Source of the DNA: Brettanomyces bruxellensis
Lineage: Eukaryota; Ascomycota; Pichiomycetes; Pichiales; Pichiaceae
Assembly: GCF_011074885.1 (NCBI RefSeq)
Contig: NC_054685.1
Location: 744,001 to 808,000 of the forward strand
Reading direction: 5' to 3'
Length of the DNA: 64,000 nucleotides
Positions 1-8,047 of the stretch are shown in pieces. The number at the start of each line of letters is the position of its first letter. The stretch's first letter is position 1. The notes beneath the pieces were generated by a model. It had not been told where the DNA came from and made no database searches. It saw only the letters and a list, made by a program, of their open reading frames with translations. The position numbers and the translations under genes are program-made.

Positions 1-1545
1 ACCCTTACGTTGTAATTTTACCAGGCAGCGAACGCAAAACGTATGACCACAATCAAGTCGAATCGGCTTATAGGCAACTGAACAGCATATTGGACAAAGA
101 TAATCATCGACCTGAGGAACAATATTAAGGAGTCTGTTTGCAACGATGGAACAGATATCTCTGCCAATTGAACTTTGTAAAATGTCAATCTTCTCAGACT
201 GTTCCATCAGTTCAGGAAATAATTGTTTGGTCTTAAAGTGAGTACGCTTATCAAATTTCTTGAGGATCTTTGAAATCGCCATAATGTTCAATGCCTGAAA
301 GTTCGACACCTTTAACATGGACTCATTCAAATCCTTAAATTCCATAAAGGCCTCCAATGACTCTTTTCTTTTGAATCGTCTCACTAACTTTTGCTTCTCT
401 ATCTCCTCCAGAAACTTTCCATATCTTATTTTGGACGTCGTGTTACTAAGTACACCGGCTGATCTCTCAATCGTGCTAAAGAAAATCTGAGACTCTGTAT
501 ATATCTGGAAGATCTTCCTCCAAACATACAAGTCACTCTTCTTAGCTTCTGGGGAAGAAGTCTTTGCCACTATAGAACCTATTTTCTCAACACAAGTAAT
601 AATTTCACTCTCTCGCTCGTCGGTAAAGTTATTCAAAGCTTCGATTTCCTCATAGAGCATTTGGAAAAACTTTGCATCTTGGTGTAAGGAAACCGTGATT
701 TCGTAGTACGGCTTATCATCGAACGGATTCAATGCCGTCATTGCACTTGATGTAGACAAAATACTTTGAGACGTTCCCATTGGAAGTGAAAGATATGCAG
801 CAGCAGATCTTTCAATTGAAGTTTCTACTGATGATCTTTCATCTATGGATGGAGCACCAGCATCCATCGGCGTAGATGCAATTACATCATTGTTGGCACT
901 ATTTTCATTTGGACTAGCAGTGTTGATCTTTTCAACCGAAACAGTTGGGGTGGCACTTGATGATTTTGCATTTAGTTTGTTATCGGCAGAAATTGTCGAA
1001 GCAGACGGATTTCTATCCTCAGCATCATCCTCAGCATCATCCTCAGCATCATCCTCAGCATCATCCTCATCGTTCTTCTCTGTCTCGTCATTTTCTGGTT
1101 TCATTTCTTCATCCTCTAAACTCTTGGTATCAATTTCTTTCGTACTTTCCGTTACTGGCTCAGATTTTGAGGAATAACTAGAATTCACTAGATGATCACC
1201 AGCATTCAATTCTGAATTGAGAACTTCCACATCAACTTTAGAATTTAATTTCAACTGCAACGGTTTAACATCATATTCATATCCAAGTTTATCAAGCTTG
1301 TCTGTTATAAGACTTTCCGTCAAAGGTGAAACATTCATACGAAGAACTGGCCTAATTTGCCTGTGAAGCTTGGATATTTCATAATTAATGGACATATTCT
1401 CTCTACTAGCTCCAACTTCCTCCATCTCTGTGACAGTCCTGTTAATAATCTTTTTTAGAGCCTTGTATCGAATGGCTTTCTGAATCCATTCATCTGGAAG
1501 TGTTTCCTCGGAAAGGACCTTCTGAAATTTTTTTGCAAACTTCAT
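1..1545 (-). CDS. SPX-RING E3 ubiquitin ligase, 3' end outside window (partial)
   Basis: The frame is open from the ATG at 1543-1545 to the left edge (515 codons), so the C-terminus is missing. The protein starts MKFAKKFQKV, a typical SPX-domain start, and the SPX region has the usual split layout (about residues 1-75 and 230-400). Between the halves lies an acidic, serine-rich linker with a perfect EDDA repeat. Near the edge, about residues 485-510, is a C3HC4 RING beginning CPIC and continuing CGHTFCVRC. SPX domains bind inositol pyrophosphates or phosphate, and the RING recruits E2 enzymes, so this is probably a phosphate-responsive ubiquitin ligase like fission yeast Pqr1 or plant NLA. 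I know of no direct S. cerevisiae ortholog. Confidence is high for the domain architecture, moderate for phosphate signalling. Confidence 0.85.
   Translation of the reverse strand, partial: MKFAKKFQKVLSEETLPDEWIQKAIRYKALKKIINRTVTEMEEVGASRENMSINYEISKLHRQIRPVLRMNVSPLTESLITDKLDKLGYEYDVKPLQLKLNSKVDVEVLNSELNAGDHLVNSSYSSKSEPVTESTKEIDTKSLEDEEMKPENDETEKNDEDDAEDDAEDDAEDDAEDRNPSASTISADNKLNAKSSSATPTVSVEKINTASPNENSANNDVIASTPMDAGAPSIDERSSVETSIERSAAAYLSLPMGTSQSILSTSSAMTALNPFDDKPYYEITVSLHQDAKFFQMLYEEIEALNNFTDERESEIITCVEKIGSIVAKTSSPEAKKSDLYVWRKIFQIYTESQIFFSTIERSAGVLSNTTSKIRYGKFLEEIEKQKLVRRFKRKESLEAFMEFKDLNESMLKVSNFQALNIMAISKILKKFDKRTHFKTKQLFPELMEQSEKIDILQSSIGRDICSIVANRLLNIVPQVDDYLCPICCSVAYKPIRLDCGHTFCVRCLVKLQRKG
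1021..1068. repeat. 12-bp perfect tandem repeat inside the SPX-RING gene
   Basis: Four exact copies of the 12-bp unit agcatcatcctc lie head to tail. On the coding (minus) strand they encode repeated Glu-Asp-Asp-Ala in the acidic linker between SPX halves. The period is a multiple of three, so copy-number change keeps the frame. Confidence 0.9.
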
Positions 1546-3290
1546 GGTTGAATACAAATGACATTTAACCTCGAGTAGTCTTGCAATTTGAAACCTTTTT
1601 GATTGGTTAATCTGTAGCTAAAGAGCTTGCTTATACTATCCAATCTTTAAACCTTGAGCACGTTGCTTGTGGTCTAACGCTATCTTTTTGTTTATTCTAA
1701 TCTGTACTCTCTCAGTTTATGTCATATATGGACCATACCTCCTTAAAGTATAAATATGATTATTAATAACAAGTAATGATTAAGCAACCCAGAATGTCTC
1801 TTCGAAATAAAAGGAGTTTTACAAGGCGACAGTTCAAAAAGAATGATGTCCATCCATCTTTTCCGTACAAAAATTCAAAAAAAATTGAAACTTTGCGTGA
1901 TGGTGGGAAAGATCGCCAAGATCAAAAATCAGCCGGAGTATTAACTTTGCATTTCTAGAAGTTTTTTAAAGAAGTCAAAATTTTCGAGTTAGCGCAATGT
2001 GATATCCAAATACGGAAATTGTTGGTTTTTATTGGTCCCAGCCCAGTCATCCTGAAGCGAGCTAAAATGACTTTGCATTCTGTCAATTTAAATAAAGGAT
2101 AAACTGCATTGATTCATTGTGATATTTTCTTAAAAGATTTCAGATTCCGATTAGAAGGGGGACCAAAAGATTGTTTGTATTTTACTGGGACAGGATAAAA
2201 AAAAACAGGGACCACAATTTTTATAAAGTGTACGGATGTATCACCAAAGGAGAAAAAAGAAAAGGAAAAGCATATCTTGAAATTTTCATTATTGGTGTAA
2301 TGATGGTTACACAGTAAAACAATCGAATCATGCGCGTGAATCACAAATGACCAAAACGTTTGAATATGGATGTATGATAAAGAACATGACAGAAGGATGC
2401 ACAATCTAAATGCAATAACTGACAATTAAAATGACAACCAATAATCCGGAGTTCGATGAAATAAACTACAGGAAGGATCACACAAAAGATCGGAAGGATT
2501 GTAATGATACAAGCAAAGCAAAAGGAGCTTAGCGATAAGCGGTTGTAGTCTGTTCTGGGTAATAGAGGGGTTTGTTTGTATTGCTTTTCAGGCAGCCAAA
2601 TCAGTTGTACAATACAGAAAAGTAACAAATAAGAAAATAAGGGCCGTTGCTTATTTTCCTTAGTCTGCGGATGAGGGTTGTGTGGCTGTAGTTTGCCTGA
2701 TTAGTGATTGCTCCCTCCATATTTTCAACGTTAGGTTAAAAGCATCAGAAAAAAGACTTGGCTGAAAACAGGGAGAAAATAAACTTTGATGAAGTCATGA
2801 CCGCGCGATGATATTTGGGCTCACGGATATCAGCAAATATTTTCCTATAAGGAAATCAGCTTTGCTGGATAACGGACCGGAATAATTTTTCACGAAATTT
2901 GGGGGCACTGGACTTTATCGGGTGTGGTTCAAAATTTTTCCAGTACCTGGTGGATAAGAAGATCCAAGCAAGGACAATGGAATTTTGTAAAAAATAAGAC
3001 CCGCGCTATTGTGTGGATGGTCATGACTTTTTTTTACAATCAGTAGCGGCACCCGATTGAGTCCGCATGGAAATAGCGTTTAGCGGGCATAACAAAGGTG
3101 AGGGGTGAGCTATATAAAAAGCAAGGCAATTCACACTTAGCGAGTGAAAAATGCAGATCAAACGTCTCGCTGAACCTGAAAACCTCGCCATACAGTATTT
3201 ATTTACTTTAAGTCTCAGTAATCAATTGCAGCTTGATATTTGCAATCGTGGTAGCTTTTTATCCATCAAAAAGAAGAAATATAAAACAAA
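1546..3290. other. Divergent intergenic region, no gene supported
   Basis: This region separates the SPX-RING gene (leftward) from the small protein gene at 3291 (rightward). The short reading frames here have no recognisable similarity. A TTATTGGT HAP-like sequence lies at 2029-2036. An AGGGG stress-element core (3101-3105) directly precedes the TATA box at 3111-3119. No tRNA or repeat was seen. Confidence 0.6.
3111..3119 (+). promoter_or_regulatory. TATA box upstream of the gene at 3291
   Basis: The exact TATATAAAA sequence is 172 bp before the start codon, with AGGGG six bases upstream of it. The layout resembles an inducible yeast promoter with a 5' leader of roughly 100 nt or more. This is inferred from motif and position only. 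Confidence 0.5.
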
Positions 3291-3611
3291 ATGACTCCAA
3301 TGCTCGTGAGATCTCTAGGATTAGCCACATCTGCTAGCTCTGTGGCAACGGCTATTGCTACTAAGCGTCTTCTTAGCACTTCAATAAGAGCAATGCACGC
3401 ACAGTCGGCAGCCCAAAGTAAGGGTAATGGTAAAAATGGCACCTGGGCTACTTTTGCGGAATACAGAGAGGCCATTATTAAAAGGGACCCTGTTACGATG
3501 GAAACCAGAAATAACATCATGGCTCCACACAGCAGACTTGTCAATGAGCCCGAGGGTGAGAAGGTTGAGGAGAAGAGCTTTAAGGATCTGGCAAAGAGGG
3601 TTGCGTACTGA
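3291..3611 (+). CDS. Small probable mitochondrial protein, function unknown
   Basis: This 106-residue protein starts at an ATG preceded by ataaaacaaa, a favourable yeast context. The first 40 residues lack acidic residues and are rich in Ser, Ala, Leu and Arg (for example TKRLLSTSIRA), as expected of a cleavable mitochondrial presequence. The remainder is hydrophilic, includes TWATFAEYREAIIKRDP, and has no membrane segment. I do not recognise the family. A small accessory subunit of a respiratory or matrix complex is possible but unproven. The TATA box and AGGGG element at 3101-3119 suggest a regulated promoter. The gene runs toward MRP2 (convergent). Confidence 0.65.
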   Translation: MTPMLVRSLGLATSASSVATAIATKRLLSTSIRAMHAQSAAQSKGNGKNGTWATFAEYREAIIKRDPVTMETRNNIMAPHSRLVNEPEGEKVEEKSFKDLAKRVAY

Positions 3612-4153
3612 AGAAATTTGCTAGTGTTGCATATTTTCTTTTCTTACTTCTATTTTACTATTCAGATTTAGGCTTGTTCTGCTTATTCACTCCGATTTAA
3701 TACGCTGGATTCGTTGGATATCGGTGGTTGCAGTTACAAAGTTCGTCCGTCATTGATCTTTTTACTTATTGGTCTACATAATTCAACATTATAATACATG
3801 GGAATGCGTACGTAAGATAAATTTATTCCACACAATATTACACCGCTTTCATATATATTTCCTTAGTTTGTAGTGGGTTGGTACCTTGTTACAGCAGTGT
3901 GTGCTTTTATTGATGGCACAATAGCTGTCCAAGTTATTATACGTACTAGTGAGCAGCATGCTACTGCCGGAAGAAGCATGATTTATTCTTAGCTTAATCT
4001 TAACGATCGTTAAGCATCATAGAGACAATGAATTCTAATTATCCATAAGTTTACAACAAATTAATATATTCATTTTATTATATTCATAGGAAGCCTAACA
4101 TAATGGTCTATAATAGTTGGGCCATTCGCTTTATATACAGATAAATAAAAAAA
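3612..4153. other. Convergent 3' intergenic region
   Basis: This lies between the stop of the small mitochondrial protein gene and the stop of MRP2. It is AT-rich and presumably holds two 3' UTRs and polyadenylation signals. Nothing else was recognised. Confidence 0.6.
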
Positions 4154-4525
4154 TCACCAGACACCCTTTTTCACTCCAGGCAAAAGCCCCTGAAGAGCCT
4201 GTAATCTAAATTGGTACCTACATAATCTGAAGTCTCGAAGAATACCCCTACCTCTTCCTGTATCAAGACATCTTCCTTTCAATTGTGTACTTCTAGTGTA
4301 ATTTGGCATGGCCGTGAGTTGTATTTGTGCTTCGAGTCTCACCTTTTGAGGAAGAGCTGCATTTCTGGCTATAAATTTTAATGCTCTGGTTGTGACTTCA
4401 TTTTGTGCCATCATCTGTCTCTTATAATTGTCCCTAAGAACACGAGAGTTAATATACGTAGATGGTAAAGTTGTTGGATGAGCGAATCGCTTCATCATGG
4501 AACCCTTTATAAGTTGTTTCGACAT
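4154..4525 (-). CDS. MRP2: Mitochondrial small-subunit ribosomal protein uS14m (Mrp2)
   Basis: The 123-residue product matches yeast Mrp2 (115 aa) along most of its length: the [13 protein letters not shown] segment, the [19 protein letters not shown] helix, and the C-terminal uS14 core with [22 protein letters not shown] and the [11 protein letters not shown] ending. It is a component of the head of the mitochondrial 37S subunit and is needed for mitochondrial translation. The ATG chosen is the first in frame and gives a short basic leader like the Saccharomyces protein. It is divergent from COR1, so the shared upstream region may coordinate mitochondrial translation and complex III. Confidence 0.95.
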   Translation of the reverse strand: MSKQLIKGSMMKRFAHPTTLPSTYINSRVLRDNYKRQMMAQNEVTTRALKFIARNAALPQKVRLEAQIQLTAMPNYTRSTQLKGRCLDTGRGRGILRDFRLCRYQFRLQALQGLLPGVKKGVW

Positions 4526-5200
4526 TTCGACTATCCCCTTTGGTATCTTTGGTGTTATGCTTTAATATTCTACTTTGATATTATGCATTAGTATATTCAG
4601 AATAATAATCCTCCACGTACTGAAGTGGTGCGTGCAAGCCATTTCTTCCAGAAGCCACAATGTACCCAAGTTCTACAAAGAAGAAAAAAAAATAATGCTT
4701 ACTTCATCTCAAATTTCACCCTTACACCACAAAAGATCGTTTCGACACTTGTGCGCGAAACCACCATTTGATGATCGATGATTGGTCAATTCTTAAGAAC
4801 TCTCTTGAAGAAACGTTCAGGTCTTACACTTTAATTACCAATAATAACAACATACAAAATGTAACAATAACATCAATATCTTATTGCTAGTGTAGATTAC
4901 ATGAGATGTAAAGAGAGCAATTTCCTACCGCCACTCATACTGTGCAAAAGCAGCCTCCAGTATGTGCCGTGTTAATACTCCCTATAATTTTTTCCATTCT
5001 GTCCCCATCACGAACGATACCAAATAAAGCCAAATTTATTAAACCGCATGAACAAGCAAAGTTTCGCTTTTTTTTTTTTTTTTTTTGAGCACTCAAATGT
5101 TTTCTCGTCTCAATCGATTTTCTACACTCCAAGAGAACACATGACAGATCTAAGATAAAAGTCCATTAAGCAAAATACAGCACACTAGCCCTCCATCGAA
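4526..5200. other. Divergent MRP2/COR1 promoter region
   Basis: This 675-bp region holds an exact TGATTGGT at 4779-4786 and a run of 19 T at 5068-5086 about 115 bp before COR1. The T tract may act as a nucleosome-excluding element for COR1. No additional gene was seen. Confidence 0.6.
4779..4786. promoter_or_regulatory. HAP2/3/4/5 (CCAAT) type site
   Basis: TGATTGGT matches the strong CCAAT-box form known from yeast respiratory promoters. It lies about 415 bp upstream of COR1 and 255 bp upstream of MRP2, both mitochondrial genes. An identical octamer lies before the complex I gene at 40797. Binding is inferred. Confidence 0.45.
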
Positions 5201-6538
5201 ATGCTCTCTAGAAGATTCTTCTCGACCACTGTCAGAAAGCTGGCAAAAGCTGAGATCACCACACTTTCAAATGGTCTAACGGTGATTTCGAAACCAGGAA
5301 ACTCAAAACTCTCTTCTATTGGACTCTACCTCAATTCAGGAGCTAGATCAGAGAACGCATATAACTCCGGTGTTTCAACCTTGTTTGGAAATGTTCTCAA
5401 GAATTCGTCGATCGCTAAGAAGGCACTAAATTCCGGTGTCAAGGTTTCTTCGACTAACGCCAAAGAGCTTACTGGAGCAGCAGTTGCTTCATTTGCACCG
5501 GGAAATGCTGATGCTGCTATATCTACACTTGGGGAATTGGTTAAGAATGCTTCAAAGTTGGCCGAGGATCGGGTTACGGTCTCGGAGGAGGTTGCCAAGG
5601 CAGCAACTTTTGCTGAAGATTTTGAAAATGATTCAAAAAAGATGGTTGTCGAACATATGACAGCCACAGCTTTTCAAGGTACTTCGCTTGCACTTCCTTC
5701 CTACGGTAAGGCTGAGACTTTGTCAATTTTAGAGAGCCAGGATATTTCTGACTTCATTGGAAAGAACCTTTTGGCTGCAAATACCGCCTTGGTCGCTTAC
5801 GGTTCGGATATTTCTCACGAGAAGCTTGTTGAAGCAGCCTCCAAACTTTCCATTAAGGACGGCTCGCGTGCGCCATATCCAGCCACGTCGTTTTTGGGCT
5901 CTGATGTGCGTTTGAGGGATGACACTTTGCCAAAAGCTTATGTTGCAATTTCCGTCAAGACTCCAGGTGCCAAATCCGACAAGGATTACTTCACTGGTTT
6001 GGTCGCAGCTCACATTAACGGTGAGTTTGTGGGACATGATTCGCTATACACACAGTTCGAGGGATCCAAATTGTCCCAACTGGTGTATGCAAGCAGCTTG
6101 GGTGATTACTACAAGCATTTCCAGCTTGCTTACTCGGACATTGGCCTTTGGGGTGCTCTTATGACTTCTCCAAATATCGGCTGTGTCGATGAGTTGATTC
6201 ACTTCACTTTGAAGAGCTGGAACAGAATGTCTACTAGGACAATTACGGATGCTGAGCTCCAGAAGGCTAAGCAGGAGATCAAGTTGTCTCTTTCTAGCAT
6301 CAACACCGACTCTGCAGCACAGACTGAGAAGCTAGCAGATTCATTCTTCTCCAAGGGACTTCTATACTCTGATGGTGAACTTATACAGAACATTGACAGT
6401 ATTACCCTCAAAGATATCGCAACTTGGGCCGACAAATACTTGTACGACCAGGATATTGCTCTTGCTGCTACTGGACAGATCGAGGATGTGTTCGACTACA
6501 ACAGAATCAGAAATGACATGTCTATGCTCAGATGGTGA
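5201..6538 (+). CDS. COR1: Ubiquinol-cytochrome c reductase core protein 1
   Basis: The 445-residue product matches yeast Cor1/Qcr1 (457 aa) throughout, including FLGSDVRLRDDTLPKAYVAI, LIHFTLKSWNRM, and the C-terminal IRNDMSMLRW ending that is nearly identical to Cor1. It is an M16-family peptidase fold without the HxxEH zinc motif, so it is structural: a matrix-facing core subunit of respiratory complex III. The N-terminus (MLSRRFFSTTVRKLAKAE) is an arginine-rich presequence. The upstream region shared with MRP2 holds the HAP-type site, consistent with control by carbon source or oxygen. Confidence 0.97.
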   Translation: MLSRRFFSTTVRKLAKAEITTLSNGLTVISKPGNSKLSSIGLYLNSGARSENAYNSGVSTLFGNVLKNSSIAKKALNSGVKVSSTNAKELTGAAVASFAPGNADAAISTLGELVKNASKLAEDRVTVSEEVAKAATFAEDFENDSKKMVVEHMTATAFQGTSLALPSYGKAETLSILESQDISDFIGKNLLAANTALVAYGSDISHEKLVEAASKLSIKDGSRAPYPATSFLGSDVRLRDDTLPKAYVAISVKTPGAKSDKDYFTGLVAAHINGEFVGHDSLYTQFEGSKLSQLVYASSLGDYYKHFQLAYSDIGLWGALMTSPNIGCVDELIHFTLKSWNRMSTRTITDAELQKAKQEIKLSLSSINTDSAAQTEKLADSFFSKGLLYSDGELIQNIDSITLKDIATWADKYLYDQDIALAATGQIEDVFDYNRIRNDMSMLRW

Positions 6539-7030
6539 TTTGAAAATGCTGGCTGGCTCTTTTTTCCTGAGAATAAAGGATATATATTTATTTATTTATT
6601 TGATGCGTTCCGCTAGTTTGTAAGGGTGTGCGTATTACCAAATATTTATTCTGTGTGTAGATAACGGGATTCTAATTGATTACTTTATTGTTGTGTATTT
6701 GCTATCTGGTAACATGTAAGTGCTCTTTCTGGAAAGAGCCTATTACATTTGGTCGGTACACTCCACTGCCTTTTCTCCGGCCAGCATTGATTGATCGATT
6801 ATTATTATGATCCAATTTTTTTTTCTTTTTCCCCTGAAATAATTTTCACGTTTCCGATTATTCTCATTAATCTAAAGTCAGCGTGGAATAGACAGCTATA
6901 TTCATGTAGCATTCATTCCCTTCTCAGTTCCGAAACATTCTGGTTCCAATTAAACTTTAAACTTGTATCAAATTTCTCACCTGGCTTGACTTTGATTTCT
7001 GCAATTCTGCTAAGTACATATCCACATACA
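6539..7030. other. Intergenic region between COR1 and URA6
   Basis: Repeated TATTTATTTATTTA just after the COR1 stop resembles a yeast 3'-end efficiency element. The frame of the next gene stays open for 80 codons upstream of its first ATG at 7031 but contains no ATG. No other gene was seen. Confidence 0.6.
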
Positions 7031-7906
7031 ATGTTTAAATACACAAAAAGCACGCTTCAACTTACGCGGACAGTACAGAGATCTGCCCTTAAAATGGCAC
7101 AATCAAGGGTTCTACAGCGTAGAATGTACGCTTCATCGAATAAGGAGGCACCTAAGAAGCAGAGAAGAAGTCTTGTGCCACTTGCAATTCTTGGTATTGC
7201 CGCATTGGGCCTCACCTATTATAACATGGGCCATGTTTCAAAGCCACCTAGAGCCAGTGTCGATCCAGTTAGCCGGTCAAAGAAGGATATTGAATCAAAG
7301 GAACAACCTTTATTCAAAGATAACGAAATCAGTGTGATCTACGTTCTCGGTGGTCCGGGCGCAGGAAAAGGTACTCAGTCTGCAAAATTGGTCAAAGAGT
7401 ATGGATTCGTTCATTTATCGGCTGGAGATTTACTCAGAGCCGAGCAGAATGATGCATCTTCTAAATACGGTGAGCTAATTGCTAACTACATAAAGGAAGG
7501 CCGAATCGTCCCCCAGGAAATCACAGTGGCACTTTTAAGAAAGGCCATCGTCAACAATTACAATCAGGGAAAGACAAAGTTCTTGGTGGATGGCTTCCCA
7601 AGGAAAATGGACCAGGCCTTGGCTTTTGAAAATCAAATTGCTCATGGAAAGTTTGTTCTTTTCTTCCAGTGTCCAGAAGATGTGATGCTGCACCGTTTGC
7701 TTGAAAGAGGAAAGACTTCCGGCCGCTCGGATGACAACATGGAGACTATCAGAAAGAGATTCCACGTCTTCGAGGAGACAAGTATGCCAGTAGTGGACTA
7801 CTTTGAGAAGCAAGGAAAAGTTTTGAAGGTGAGCTGTGACCATCCCGTGGATGTTGTGTTTGGCCAGGTTGTGGCCCAGCTCAAAAAGGAGGGTATTACC
7901 GACTGA
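7031..7906 (+). CDS. URA6: UMP/CMP (uridylate) kinase with N-terminal mitochondrial/membrane leader
   Basis: The product has 291 residues from the first ATG. Residues about 100-291 are a complete adenylate-kinase-family NMP kinase: P-loop GGPGAGKGT (107-115), the LSAGDLLRAEQ and DGFPRK NMP-binding motifs, and the lid segment RLLERGKTSGRSDDN, which closely matches yeast Ura6. It phosphorylates UMP (and AMP/CMP) in pyrimidine synthesis. Residues 1-47 are basic with a presequence look and 48-64 form a hydrophobic helix, features absent from the 204-aa Saccharomyces enzyme. A membrane-anchored mitochondrial form, or alternative initiation giving a cytosolic form, is therefore possible. The CTG codon at 7688-7690 sits at a leucine conserved with S. 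cerevisiae Ura6. Confidence 0.9.
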   Translation: MFKYTKSTLQLTRTVQRSALKMAQSRVLQRRMYASSNKEAPKKQRRSLVPLAILGIAALGLTYYNMGHVSKPPRASVDPVSRSKKDIESKEQPLFKDNEISVIYVLGGPGAGKGTQSAKLVKEYGFVHLSAGDLLRAEQNDASSKYGELIANYIKEGRIVPQEITVALLRKAIVNNYNQGKTKFLVDGFPRKMDQALAFENQIAHGKFVLFFQCPEDVMLHRLLERGKTSGRSDDNMETIRKRFHVFEETSMPVVDYFEKQGKVLKVSCDHPVDVVFGQVVAQLKKEGITD

Positions 7907-8047
7907 GTATGTTTATATGGCACCTTTGCCAGCAGTACTATTGACTTACATAGAAAGTATCAAAAGCTGTAATCGAGAGTACTTCTCATTTTCATTTATT
8001 TTTGTTTTGTCATTACCGTAACAGCAGGATCCTAGTTCTACAGGATT

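Noticed and set aside
1776..1958. 60-codon basic frame upstream of the mitochondrial small-protein gene
   Set aside because: Short, with no recognisable motif. Lys/Arg-rich frames are common in A-rich intergenic DNA.
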